Part shown: positions 10,468 through 21,871 of the stretch, piece by piece
Layout of the letters: each line of letters begins with the position of its first letter
How positions within the stretch are numbered: the first letter of the stretch is position 1
Assembly (NCBI GenBank): GCA_013398055.1
Contig: VZRS01007514.1
Coordinates: forward strand, 158,895 to 222,894
Reading direction: 5' to 3'
DNA length: 64,000 bases
Source: Ifrita kowaldi
Taxonomy: Eukaryota; Chordata; Aves; Passeriformes; Cinclosomatidae
The notes under the pieces: generated by a model
Told to the model about the DNA's origin: nothing
The model's input: only the letters and a program-made list of their open reading frames with translations
The model's database searches: none
Program-made: the position numbers and the translations under genes

Positions 10468-11583
10468 ATGGAGAGCAACGTGTCCTCCGGGAACTGTTCC
10501 GACCCCCAGATGTCCTTCCAGTCCACCCTCTACGCCACCACCTACACCCTCATCTTCATCCCGGGGCTGCTGGCCAACAGCGCTGCCCTGTGGGTCCTGT
10601 GCCGCTTCATCAGCCGGAAGAGCAAAGCCGTCATCTTCATGATCAACCTGGCCGTGGCCGACCTGGCCCACGTCCTCTCACTGCCCCTGCGGACCTACTA
10701 CTACATCAACCACAGCTGGCCCTTTGGGAGCTTCCTGTGCCAGGTGTGCTTCTACCTGAAGTACCTCAACATGTACGCCAGCATCTGCTTCCTCAGCTGC
10801 ATCAGCATCCAGCGGTACCTGTTCCTGCTGCACCCCTTCCGAGCCAAGGGCTGGAAGCGCCGCTACGACGCCGCCATCAGCGCCCTGGTCTGGCTCCTGG
10901 TGGGGGCCGCCTGCCTGCCCCTCATCATCGTCAGGAGCCCAGCCCTGTCCAACTCCATCAACAGCTGCTTCTCGGACCTGGGCGTGAAGCAGCTCAGCCC
11001 GGGGGCCGCCATCGCGCTGGTGACGGTGGCGGAGCTGTTCGGCTTCGTCATCCCCTTCGGCACCATCGCCTGGTGCACGTGGCGGATGTGGCATTCCCTG
11101 CGGGACGGCCCCACGGCGCTGCAGGATGCGGGTGAGAAGCGGAAGGCCCTGAGGATGGTCCTCATGTGCGCCGCCGTCTTCTTCATCTGCTTCACCCCCT
11201 ACCACATCAACTTCCCCTTCTTCATGATGGTGATCGAGAACATCATCCGGGACTGCGCCGTGCACCGCAGCACGCTGCGCTTCCACCCCATCTCCCTGTG
11301 CCTGGCCAGCCTCAACTGCTGCCTGGACCCCGTCCTCTACTACTTCATGACCTCCGAGTTCCAGGCGCAGCTGCTGCGCCACGGCTGCGTGGCCCTGCGA
11401 GCCCGGCTCCCGCCCCGCCGGAGCAGCGCCTCCGGCACCGACACCGCCCATGACATCCGCGTCAGAAAGAGGAATCTCCCTCGCCTCAAGTTCTGGTCTC
11501 TTCCCAAGTTCTTCGGCCAAATAAACAGCATGGACATCCCCCCCGTGCCGCCCGACGAGCTGCTGCTGGAGTCCATCTCGTGA
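10468..11583 (+). CDS. P2RY10-like GPCR, second tandem copy with an extended C-tail
   Basis: This is a 371-residue class-A GPCR clearly paralogous to P2RY10, so a lysophosphatidylserine-type ligand is likely but not shown. Cys91 and Cys167 fit the TM3-ECL2 disulfide. SIQRY is at 113-117 in the DRY position, DPVLY at 297-301 in the NPxxY position, and Arg75 in TM2 sits in the LPLR motif shared by the group. N-terminal sequons include Asn4. The ATG at 10468 follows a plausible acceptor (AG at 10465-10466). Residues 19-149 are almost identical to P2RY10, also at DNA level, while ECL2 onward is far more diverged. The C-terminal tail runs about 65 residues past TM7: an Arg-rich part, a KFWSLPKFFG patch and an acidic end, none of which P2RY10 has. 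By position it corresponds to human P2RY10BP, which is a pseudogene; here the frame is intact. Confidence 0.92.
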   Translation: MESNVSSGNCSDPQMSFQSTLYATTYTLIFIPGLLANSAALWVLCRFISRKSKAVIFMINLAVADLAHVLSLPLRTYYYINHSWPFGSFLCQVCFYLKYLNMYASICFLSCISIQRYLFLLHPFRAKGWKRRYDAAISALVWLLVGAACLPLIIVRSPALSNSINSCFSDLGVKQLSPGAAIALVTVAELFGFVIPFGTIAWCTWRMWHSLRDGPTALQDAGEKRKALRMVLMCAAVFFICFTPYHINFPFFMMVIENIIRDCAVHRSTLRFHPISLCLASLNCCLDPVLYYFMTSEFQAQLLRHGCVALRARLPPRRSSASGTDTAHDIRVRKRNLPRLKFWSLPKFFGQINSMDIPPVPPDELLLESIS

Positions 11584-12590
11584 GCACCAGCCAGCCCTGT
11601 CCGTGCAGGGGCTTCTCAGAGCTGCAGTGAGGACTGGTGCACTCTCCAGTTGTCCTTGTGTGCCGCAGGTGCCAGGACCTGATCCAAAAGGACGTTGTGA
11701 CACCAAAAGGTTTGATGGTTGTGTTGTTGCTGCTGGGGACCGTTGCTTTCCATCCCCTCAAAAGCCATTGTTGATGCCGAAGTTTCTCCTGTGCTGAACT
11801 GCAGTGGGTTCAGGTGCCTCATTTCAGGTGTTTCAGTGCTTCTGCATATTTGCGTTTTTTGGGAATCCTTCTGAATCCCGAGCTGTGAGTGAGCGGCTCA
11901 GCCTTGGCACAGCTCCGGGAATTCCAGCCTTGACCCTGGGTACTCACAGCCACCATCACCTGGAGCATCCACCACGCTCACACAAGGCTCTGGGTCAGGA
12001 CAGTTCATTATCTCCACGTAAACTGAACCTTTTTCCACTACAAAAATCCATCGCCTGGGTCCGATCCAGTCTAACCTGGACTGCCAGACTATAACTGTAC
12101 CAAGCAAAGAGTATTAACCTATACCAGGGTTACAGGGAGGGTTCAAACAAACTGGGCTCAGCTCACGCTGCTGGAAAAGGCACCCCGAGCTGAGCAAAGG
12201 GACCCACCTGGCTCCTGGGAGCTGCAGGTGCTTGGCTGATTATGGGGGATCAGTATTTGGGAGACAAATTGTGATGGATATGCCACGAGCAAAGAGGGAG
12301 ATGTGACACCTCCCAGGGCACGTTAACTCACATTAGAGCTCTGGTGTGAGCTGCAGAAACAGGGATTTGTCCTTGGTGTCTCTTGTGTAATTGGGAGTCT
12401 TGTGTTATTTGTCACGTTGCTGACGCGTGTGGTTGCACATCAAGATGCTATCCAAACCTTCAGTTTTGCTTTGAACACCAAAAACCATCCCAAGCCTCGC
12501 GGGGTACAGAGAAAATTTACAAAACTGGCTCCAGTACACCCTGAAAGCTTCAAACTCTGAGGAAATAAAATGATCCCAATGTGTATTTGA
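11584..12590 (+). other. Probable 3' UTR of the P2RY10-like gene
   Basis: Non-coding DNA follows the TGA. An AATAAA at 12564-12569, followed by a GT-containing stretch, is the first plausible polyadenylation signal and would give a 3' UTR of about 1 kb. Confidence 0.5.
12564..12569 (+). terminator. AATAAA polyadenylation signal, P2RY10-like gene
   Basis: A canonical hexamer about 980 bases after the stop codon, with TG-rich sequence (GTGTATTTG) shortly downstream. Confidence 0.5.
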
Positions 12591-12599
12591 GCTTCAGGA

Positions 12600-13760
12600 G
12601 TATTATTTTAAGTGCTTGGAAATATTATGCCCCACATCTGCTCTTAGAGCAGTGACACAATTTGGGGGGGGACACCCCAGTTTGGGGCTCAGAGAGGCCT
12701 CGAACAGTGGCCAGTGCAGGGGTTCTGAGGCCTCCTCCTCCCAAGAAGCCCTCAGGGAATTTTATAAGTAAACGTAGGCAGAGAGGGATTGATAGAAAAC
12801 AGCTTTTCCCATGATTGGATGCACATTTCCACCCCGTGCAGCGTTTCTGGGAAGCACGGAATGGGTGGTGGTTTATCCTCACAGTGCTGAGGCTGGATGG
12901 GGAGACCAGATGGGAGATCCAGACAAACTGGAGGAATTTGCTTTGGTACTTAAAGTGTGCCAGAGCCAGGCAGCAAACCCCGGGAACAGGCAGCAAAGCT
13001 GCTGCCCTGGGGCTCATTCTGTCCCAAATCTCCTCCTCCTCCCACAAAAAATATAAATAACAAAAGGCCATGTTTTCCTTGTTTGCTTGAGGGGAGAAAA
13101 AGAGCTTTCAGGGCTGGAAAAATGCTGTTTCAGATGGCTCAAACCCAGCAGCGGGCAGAGGCAAAACAGGAAACCCAAGGAAACCTCACCGATGCCGGGA
13201 CTGGCTCCGGGCAGCTCCCACAGACAGGACAAGCCACAGCACCAGGATCTTCACCAGGATTGTGGCTTTTCCCGGGTGTTTTGGGAATGGCACAACCCCA
13301 AACACCTGGGCTGGGCATCCAGGTGGCCCTCAGTGACCACAGACAGGTCATTCATAAGCCCCCACTGAGCAACAGCAAATCCTGGATTGTGGCTCCAGCT
13401 TCACTGGCAGCACCAGCTCCCGGTTTCCCAGGAGCTCCAGTTCCCCCGGGATTTTGCCAGGTTGTTTTCAGACTGCTTTTCTGACATTTCTGCAACACAG
13501 CTTGCCCTTCCAAACAGAGCACAGGAAAGAGAAAGCAAACCCAAAACTCTCACTAATCTGTCACATGGAGACTCAACATCAAACCCTCCCTCGGGTTGTC
13601 CCGAGGGAAATACAGCGGAAGGATCCCTCGCTGGGTTGGACGCCCTGGATAGAAGGGATTTTGCTGGGTTTTCTGTAATTCAATCCCTGAAGAAATATCC
13701 TTTTCCAGTACAAACTGCTGCTTCCTGCCCTTCCAATACCCGCCAGCCTCCTGTTTTATC
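12600..13760. other. Intergenic DNA, nothing recognised
   Basis: No conserved exon, repeat family or RNA gene could be seen. The overlapping open frames on both strands are low in information. Confidence 0.5.
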
Positions 13761-13762
13761 AG

Positions 13763-13980
13763 TCACAGGATCATCATGGAATGGTTTGGGTTGGGAGGGA
13801 CCTCACAGCTCATCCCATCCCACCCCCTGCCATGGGCCGGGACACCTTCCACCCTCCCAGGTTGCTCCAAGCCCCTGGCCTTGGACACTTCCAGGGATCC
13901 AAGGGCAGCCACAGCTTCTCTGGGCAACTTCTGCGAGGGCCTCCCCACCCTCACAGGGAACAATTTTTTCCCAAGATCCC
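13763..13980 (-). mobile_element. CR1 LINE fragment, 3' end
   Basis: It is the reverse complement of the CR1 3' end. It starts with the terminal block (ACAGGATCATCATGGAATGG), then GGTTGGGAGGGACCTCA, CCATGGGCCGGGACACCTTC, GGTTGCTCCAAGCCC, CTTCCAGGGATCCAAGGGCA, and CCCTCACAGGGAACAATTTT. 5'-truncated. Confidence 0.9.
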
Positions 13981-13984
13981 ATCT

Positions 13985-16900
13985 AACTCTACACTTACAT
14001 ATCCCTAAAATTACGCTGTATTTGGGAGTATCCAAGCTGTCCCTTGTACAGCTCGTTTTAGGGCCCCACAGGGAGGGAGGGAGGGAAGCTGCTTTTCTCC
14101 TTGCTAAAAATACCTTTATCCTCCCTCCATGACCACATGCTCCCAGTCCAGCCCCAAATTTTTGCCTCTGGAAATCCCAGTTTTGCCTCTGGAAAACCAC
14201 TCAGCCTCTGCAGAGTCCTCACCACCGAGCCTCAGACTCCTCTCCTGATTTTTGGCACCAGTGCTGGCAAGGAGCAGCTCCTCCACCCACCCACCTCGTG
14301 CTGGAGAGGGGAAGTGCTGTCCCTGGCAAGGGAACAAACACCAACAACTCCAATCCTGAGCACGACTCCAACGCACGGAAAGCGAATTTTGCTGCTTCAA
14401 ACCCAGCCGAGCCAGGGAGGGGTTCTCCAAGCCAGGGAGCCGTTTTCCAGACAGCCATGATTTCATCAGATCCCAATCCAATTTTTTATTCATGTGCTCA
14501 GCCAGCAACACCCTGCAAAGCCCAAGTTTGGGGTGTGGTGGGACAGCACTGTGAGACAGCCCCAGGTGTGTCCATCAGCACCTCCCATGCTCCAGGGTCC
14601 TGCTCAGGGCACAGGGGAGAGGATTTGGGAATTTTGAGTGGATGCCACGGCAGCGTTCAGCACTAGGAGGGTGCTCAGCACTCCAAGGAACAGCCAAAGC
14701 CTCATCCCTGCACAGCCAGCACGTCCTTCCCGGCAGGCGCTGCCACGCCATCGCTCAGCCCTGCTCCTTCTGCAGGGATTCTTTGGTTTTTAAAGAGAAT
14801 TCCCTGCTGCAGGCACACAGGGCAGGAAAATCCAGCAGCTTTCAGCCCGGTGTCAGCAGCATGGCTGCATCCCCGGCTCCACGGGAGCCCTGCTGATGCC
14901 AGGAGCTGCATCCATGGACCTGCTCCCCGTTTCCAGACACGCTCCCTTCCCCTGGGACAGCCCCAGCCGTGCGGAGAGCAGACAGACAACCTCTTCCCAG
15001 GAATTATTTCTATTAAAGACAGGCAGTGCAGCTCAGAAAGACCTGAGCTGGTTCTCTCTGGGGATCTCCTACAAGGTCATGAAGCACAAGCTTAAATAAA
15101 CAGAGAACTTCCAATTCTTATAAGATAAAAATGTAAATAAAGATAAAAATATAACAACACAAGAGAAAAATACAACTTTTGAAGTTTTACTTTACGCTGT
15201 AAAATAATTGCTTTGGGATTTGGTACCCAGCTCCAAGACCTCCTGATTTTTGGTGGCCTCAACTACAGCAGGACTGGCAGGTCCAGCCAGGGTTTTTCCT
15301 GGGGACAGCAGAACTCAGAGACTGGCACTTGCCTGCTGATAAAGGCACCCTCAGTTCCCACCCCACACCCCAGGAACGCTTCCGGAGTGATGGGAAATGG
15401 GATGGATGCTGGTGGCAATGCACACGGAGCATAGCACCAGCAAAACAGGATTTGAGGATGCTCTACAAAGTGGTTTTGAAACAAAACCTCCCTCAGTACC
15501 CTGCATCCCCTCACTGCCCTGAGCTCAGGCTCTGCTTTCCCACAGCCAGGCTGACTGCTGTGGAAATGCAAGTGAAACGGAGCATCCATCCGATGCCAGA
15601 GTGGGAAAAGCAAAGGAGCCCATCCCCGAGCCCAGGTGCTGCTCAGCCACAGGGATTTGGTGATTCCTGGACTGGCCTCAATTTTATTGTCTATTAAAGT
15701 CACCTCCAGACCATCCTCCTTGATCCTTGCGGGAGGCAAGGAGGTGCCAGGGTCACACAGGGAAATGCTGCTGGGGCAGGGGGAGCCTGGGGACCCCCAG
15801 GTGTCACATCCCACAATTCTGGGGAGAGGGAGAGGAAATAAATGAGAGCACGGCCGAGGCAGCTGCTGGGAGGTGCTGGGGAAGTTTCACATCCCAGATC
15901 CTGCTGAAATTAGGGAAACACTCCCTGACTGACGTGAGCTGAGGCACCATCCTCCATGGAGAGCTCCGTGAGACCACAACACCAACGAGCCCCTAAACCC
16001 CAACCCCCACTGCCGCCAGCCCAAAAGCACCAGTCCAAAACCCAGCCCTGCACCACGGGGGCAGCTCTGACCAGAAGATCCCACAGTGCTGAAAGCTCTG
16101 GCTCCCACATTAACTAAAACCCATCAAATCATCAGCAGCTTCAGAGTAAAGCTGGAAGCTTTAACCAGGGCCAGCATCAGCTGCTGGAACAGGCACACAG
16201 CTGCATTTTTGGGAGATGGGATCCACAGAGCCTTAGAGAGGGGCTGGGCCACCACAGGGTGACAAACCCTGTGCTCTGCAAGGCTGTAAGAGCCATTAAC
16301 CTCCTGTAAACCACCATAAAAAGGAGTGTAGAGAGCTACAGAGCCTAAGTTGGAATTGTGATAGGAGTAAATCAATGGTGCTTTAAAGGAGCAGGTGTAA
16401 TGTAACATATGCAATATATGTATAATATATAGTATATAATGTACAATATACATGTGTGCTGCTCTCCCAGGAAGATGTGTAAGAAAAATGAATAAATGCA
16501 AACTAAAAAGTTGGAAATCTCTTCAGAACTTCTCCAGAAATGGTTTAAAAAGTCACTTTTTTTTCAAATTAACCAACTGAATCGTTGCTCCCTCTTGATC
16601 TTAACAAGAATTCTTGATGTTTCTTGAGCTGGAGTCCTCCGCTGGATAAGCAGGGAAGTGCTGCTTTTCAAGCTCAAAGCGCAGCCAGCTCTGCCCTCTG
16701 CCGATGGCCGGGGACCACGATGGCCCAGGGATGTGGCCGTGGGTGACACCAGTTCATGGCACTTTTGGAAAAGGAGAGCCCTTGGAGCTCACCCTGGTTT
16801 GCTCCATGAGAGCGGTGGGAATCCCCTGAGTAAGATAATAATGACCACGGAGAACTCGCTGCTTTTGGGGAGCCCAAACCCGCCCACGATCAGCTTCGAG

Positions 16901-17000
16901 GGGACCCTAAAGCCCCCAAAAGCACCGGGAGCAGGGACTGCAGCACAGGGGTGGGAACATCCAGGCAAGAGGGAAGGAGCCTTTCCCAGCAAGCTGCGGA
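13985..17000. other. Intergenic DNA between the P2RY10-like gene and GPR174
   Basis: No gene was recognised. Present are a short duplication near 14158-14200 (TTTTGCCTCTGGAAA twice), AT-rich stretches near 15100-15210, and an alternating AT patch at 16400-16455. The last (ATATG/TATAATATA runs) is simple sequence. Confidence 0.5.
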
Positions 17001-17009
17001 AGGAAAATA

Positions 17010-17560
17010 ATGGATGAATCCTCATTCCCTCGGCTCCGTGGCCGTCACAGAGGGGCTCTGCCAGCGGGTCCCTGTCCCCGGCAGCTGAGGGGTCAAGCCC
17101 CCCTGACCCCACCCCCGGCAGCAGGACCAGCTACTGGGCTGACACCAACCTCACAGCGACAGCTCCCAAAACACCCCGAGGCCACCAGCACCCCTAAGAA
17201 CATCTGTAAAACCACAAAAAGAGACGGAAAGCGGGCGATTCCAGGCAGGATCCGGGGCAGGGACACCCCAGAGCGGTGCCGCCGGGCCCCGCCGTGCCCC
17301 TGGCGCTCCCCACAGCGCAGCCGCTCCCCGCAGTTGCACTTTTGCTTTGCAGGGTGAGGGCGGGACCCGCCCGGGAACCTGCTGCAGCCCCGCGGGGACA
17401 CACCGGAGCGGCCCCCGGGACAGCAAAGGTAGGGCTGGATTCCTCCATCCCCGTTACCTTCGGGTCAGGCTGGGCGGGTTAAATTGGAGTGGCTTTTTTG
17501 GATTGTTGTGCCGTGGATTTGGCGCGGCTCCTCCGGGAGTGCTGAGAGGGGATGGGGCAG
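17010..17560 (+). promoter_or_regulatory. CpG-rich block, candidate 5' region of GPR174
   Basis: This stretch is much richer in G+C and CpG than its surroundings (for example 17220-17430). It contains a possible splice donor, CAAAG|GTAGGG, with GT at 17429-17430. It lies 4.4 kb upstream of the GPR174 coding exon and on the right side of the P2RY10-like gene. GPR174 genes have upstream non-coding exons, so this is a reasonable place for one. Only composition and position support it. Confidence 0.25.
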
Positions 17561-17564
17561 CCCA

Positions 17565-20500
17565 GGGACAGCCAGGGGGGGTCCTGCCTTCACCACAGAC
17601 CTGGTGTAACTCCCAAAGTAAATGGGTAGAAGGGAGATGATGCAGAGTCAGCCCAGCTATAGGTAAGGAGCTAATAATTCATTTATTGAAGAGCTCCTGT
17701 GCGTGCCCATGGGATGCTCTGAGCATCTAAGGGAGAGGAGGGGGATGGCTGAAGCTAAAACACCCAGCCTTGAAGATTGAAGCTGTGTTTTCTGCTACCA
17801 TTGTGTGAGCAGCTGAATTCAAGGATTAACCCCAACTCCAGCGATTCTCAGCCTCTGCAAAGCCAGCACTAGCTGGGATGGGACTCGTCTGTGAGGGGCC
17901 TCTGAGGCCACACAACCCCATCCCCCCAGCACAGGGATAACTGACCCAATTCCCACTGCTCCAGGTTTTCCTTGGGTTTGTCTCCCTCTGTTTGTGCCAT
18001 GAATTTTCCCAAGCTGTCTGTTGCTCACAAGTGGCACCACACTGATTTTCCACGGGCCGATTTCCATCTAATTGCAAGAACCAGGGAGGAAGAGGACAGG
18101 GTTATCACAGCACAGGGACACGGCTGTGCATCCCTGGGGGTCGTGTGCTGATGGTTTGAGGGGATAACTCACGACTTTGGTGCCAGGAACATCTCCCAGG
18201 GACATGAGGGCGTGCCAGGAAGGGAGAAGGAGGGTGGGGGATTAGGCTGACACACAGCACTGCTGCTCCGGGTTATTTTCCCTTCTTAACCAGGATAAAT
18301 ATTAACAAAGGAGGACAAGAGCTTTTGCAAAGGATTAAATAGCAAAAGCAGAGTATTTCACATGGCATTAAACCAGAGCATTTATCTTTTTCCTGCATAT
18401 TCTTGGAATTTAGTTAGCAGAGCAAGGGGCAACCTCGCTCCTATGAAGAAAGATCTAAATCCCGAGTATCTACCAGGAAACTACTTCAAGGCAGAGAAGC
18501 CTCTTCCTCTGTCATTTGTTAAAAGAACAAAAAGCCAACCCCATGCAACATTCAGTTTCTGGTTTTATCACTTCTATTTTCAGTTAACACCTTGTAAATT
18601 CTACTCCTGCCAAAGCAGGACAGCAGCACTTCAGGTGAGCCAGAGAACAGAGAGGGCACTGGGAGAAGCCCAGAGCACCCCTGGGCCAGCTGTCCCTCTG
18701 TAACAGAGCCACCCTCACCCCGCCTCCACTCGCACAGGAAACTGAATTTCCATTTGATGTTTCCCCTGTGCATGTTCTGCTTTTATTTTAGGTTGTGGAG
18801 GAGAAGAAGGAAAAACACAAGAGAGGTGGCAGGCACAGCCCGGCCCAGCTCCCCCAGGAGGGAGAGCGAGCAGGGGACACCAGGGTGCTGCTGCTGTGCC
18901 CCTGTCACAGGTTTTATGTGTTCCTAAAACACACCCCCACACTGAACACTGGGGGACTGAGCAGCCCCAGCTCACCTGGGCCAGCAGCAAGAGCAGGGCT
19001 TGGTGGAGGATCCAGGCTGGTCCCTCACTGGCTCTGGGGAGGAGCAGGAAGCGTTGGCAGATCCCAGCTCTGAGAAGGTCCCAGGCACGAGGCTGCAGCA
19101 GGGACAGCACCCACAAACCGAGCCCAGCCAGGAGCTGCTTTCAAAGCCTCTCCCCCCCAGCTGGGTTTAGGAGCTGCTGTGGGTTAAACCCCCCAGGATT
19201 TGCTAACGAGGATCCACATTGGCCTGGACACCTCTAACCAGCCTCAGGTGAGGAGCCTGAGCTCTGCTGAGGGTGATGAGCTCTGCTGAGGGTGTGGGAC
19301 AGAGCCCACCTGTGACCAGGATGAGGGGCTGCTCCCACACCCCCAGCTCCTGCGGGTGTTCTCATGGAGCAGAGGGATACACGGCTGCCCTCCAGCACAT
19401 GGAAAATGCTTTACCTGGGACATGCCCAGTTCTAACCAGCTGATTTTAGGCTGGCTGCAACCCTTATCTGCTGCTCCAACTCATTAGCCACAAATCTTCA
19501 TCCAGTGCCCCAACATGGCTGATTTGGAGGGTACCCATGGAAAAATCAGGGGGAAAAGCTGTTCAGGGGAAGAAGGAGGCTGTGCCTGTGAAGAGTCTCT
19601 CACCCAGCCACCCCCTCGCAGTGAGGGGAAGCGAGCACAGAGCATGCAAACCCAAATTTCCTCTTTCTGGAGATTTTTTTAGCATCCTGCTGGTTTTTTA
19701 CACAGCACACGGGGATGAACTCTGTGATGTTGCTGCTTGGGATTTCCAAAGCACCGTTTCTCACATTGCTGTGTTTTTACACCTCCTCCCCAGCTCCGAG
19801 GGTGCCTCTGGGTGCCCTGGCTGAGCCCCCTCACTGTTCCCCATGTTCAGCTGGGCCTTGGGGACCCCTTGTGCCACAGGGACAGGCAGAAAGTGCTGCA
19901 AGTGCCTCCCTGCCCCAGGGCCTGGCTGGAGGGAGCAGAGAATGGAGTTCCAGCAAAGCTGCTGTGCAGTGGGGATGGGGAAGGGCAGGAGCTGGGGGGC
20001 AGCAGGAAAAAGAAGATGTGCACATGTGGAAGGGCTGGGGCTGCACCTTGTCCTTGCCCCGGTGTGTGCCATGGCCCAGAGATGGAGTTAAAGTGGGTTT
20101 TCCCACCTGGGAATGCAGCCAGAGGAAAAGGAGCATGATTGAGTCTTCCTGAGTGGGTGACAGGAGCCTCTGCCAACAGGAGAGGAAAGACAAGCTAGTA
20201 TAAATTAATAAGAAAAGTTATTAAAATAAAAATATTACAAATTGTCACTTCTGAAGCATAGCAGGATCATGTCACGAGGCATTTTACTCCACTGGTTGGG
20301 GTAGATGCTCCCTCTCTAGAAGGAAGGAAGACATTTCAGTCTCCTTGGTGAGCGAACATACAAAAATAGACATGTTTCCTTTTGTAGCAGATTTTCTGTT
20401 TCTACCCAAAACTACTTCAAAGTTTTGCTGCCAGCACGTGTTGAACACCATTAATAAGTGTTCACACTTTGTACCTCAGCACTGGAAAAAAAACCAGCAG

Positions 20501-21800
20501 GGACTGCAGCAGATGTCATTTTACCTTTAAAATTAAATTTTAAAAAATTAAATTTAAAAAATTGAAATGTTTTAAATCAAGTAAATGTGCCTTTGGCATC
20601 TGGGATGGTACCTACGAACTTCTCCCACTTAGAGCTGCAGAATAATTCTTCACATGGAAGCCAAAGAAAATCCTGAGAGGGTTTGGGAAGAGATCTGAAT
20701 TTCCTCTAGATTTATCAGATCTGGATGAGGTTTTTGTGTCTGACACATTCAGATAACATCACCTGTTTGGCCTGCAAGCAATTTTAAATTAAATCTACCT
20801 CCAGCCTCCTTAGTACCAGTTCTGGTATTACCAACAGCCCCAGATGTGCACAATGGGTAAGGACAGGCTTAGAAAAAGCAGCTGTGAGAAAGTCAAATTG
20901 GATCAAATGCAGGTAGTTCTGCAAAGGATGATTCATGTTGTATTTATAAAAGCAAAATGAAAAAGTTGACCCTGGTTTGCTGAAAGCCACTGACCTGGGA
21001 CTTCCACCCACAGTGACACAGAGGCAGTGGCTGCACTGGGGGAAAGGTTTGGGAGCACATGTGTTACACCAGCACATTTCCTTCTGTCATCTGCAGCTGG
21101 GGAGGGTGGGAATCTCCAGAGGGCTTTCCTGGGAAGCCAGGGGGTGTTCCCCTCAGGAGTTTGTGGGAGGTGAGAGTATCCCCAGCGAGGGAGGCAGGTC
21201 CGGCGCTCACCGGGGCATCTCAGCACTGACCGCGTGCTTGGACACAGGAAGAGCAACACCCCCAGGTTTGTAGCACAGAATGAACACGATTTCTATTTAT
21301 TCTTGGTGGTTTTGCACCTCCACTGGACAGGGCATGGTGCTTGCTGGGCAGCAGAAGAGCTGATCACCACCAAAGCCACACAGGTTTCTGCTGGAGAGAT
21401 GCTCCAGCTCCTTCCAGTTCTCCCATAACTCTTGCTCTGCTCCACCCCTGTCTCCCAACAATGCTCCAACTGCGCCTTTCTGTCTTCCAGCTGCGGGGCC
21501 ACGTCAGCTGCTGAACCCCTGTGCTGAGAGAAGAGGCTGAAATGCCACCCAAAAGGTGACAGAGACACAGCTCTGGTGAGGAAGTGTCCACTCGGGCACA
21601 GGGCGATGCTTTTCCCGGTGTGGATCCCTCCTGCCCATCCTGCAGGTGACCCCAGCAAGCTCTGACCCAGAGCATGAGCAGGGCACGAGGGCAGGACCTG
21701 AATTAACTCCCCCCACGCCAAAGCTCCCCACGATGAGCCGGTGAGCGGAGCCTCCCACACGGATTCCTGGGCTGGACTGTTCCCTTTGGATCCTGAGGCC
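17565..21800. other. Intergenic or intronic DNA upstream of the GPR174 coding exon
   Basis: No coding exon was recognised. A 21-bp tandem pair lies near 19246-19290 (GAGCTCTGCTGAGGGTG twice). Runs of A and T with AAATT repeats occupy 20525-20575. A few hundred bases before GPR174 are GC-richer, with a possible acceptor (CTGGCTGCAG, AG at 21812-21813). Confidence 0.45.
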
Positions 21801-21871
21801 ACCCTGGCTGCAGGACAGGCGGGATGGACGTGTTATGATGCCGGGGCTGAGCACGGAGCCGGAGCACAACC

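Noticed and set aside
10678..11706. 342-codon antisense frame in the P2RY10-like gene, and similar shadows in P2RY10 and GPR174
   Set aside because: High third-position GC of the GPCR genes opens antisense frames. The translation has no domain, while the sense frame is a clear receptor.
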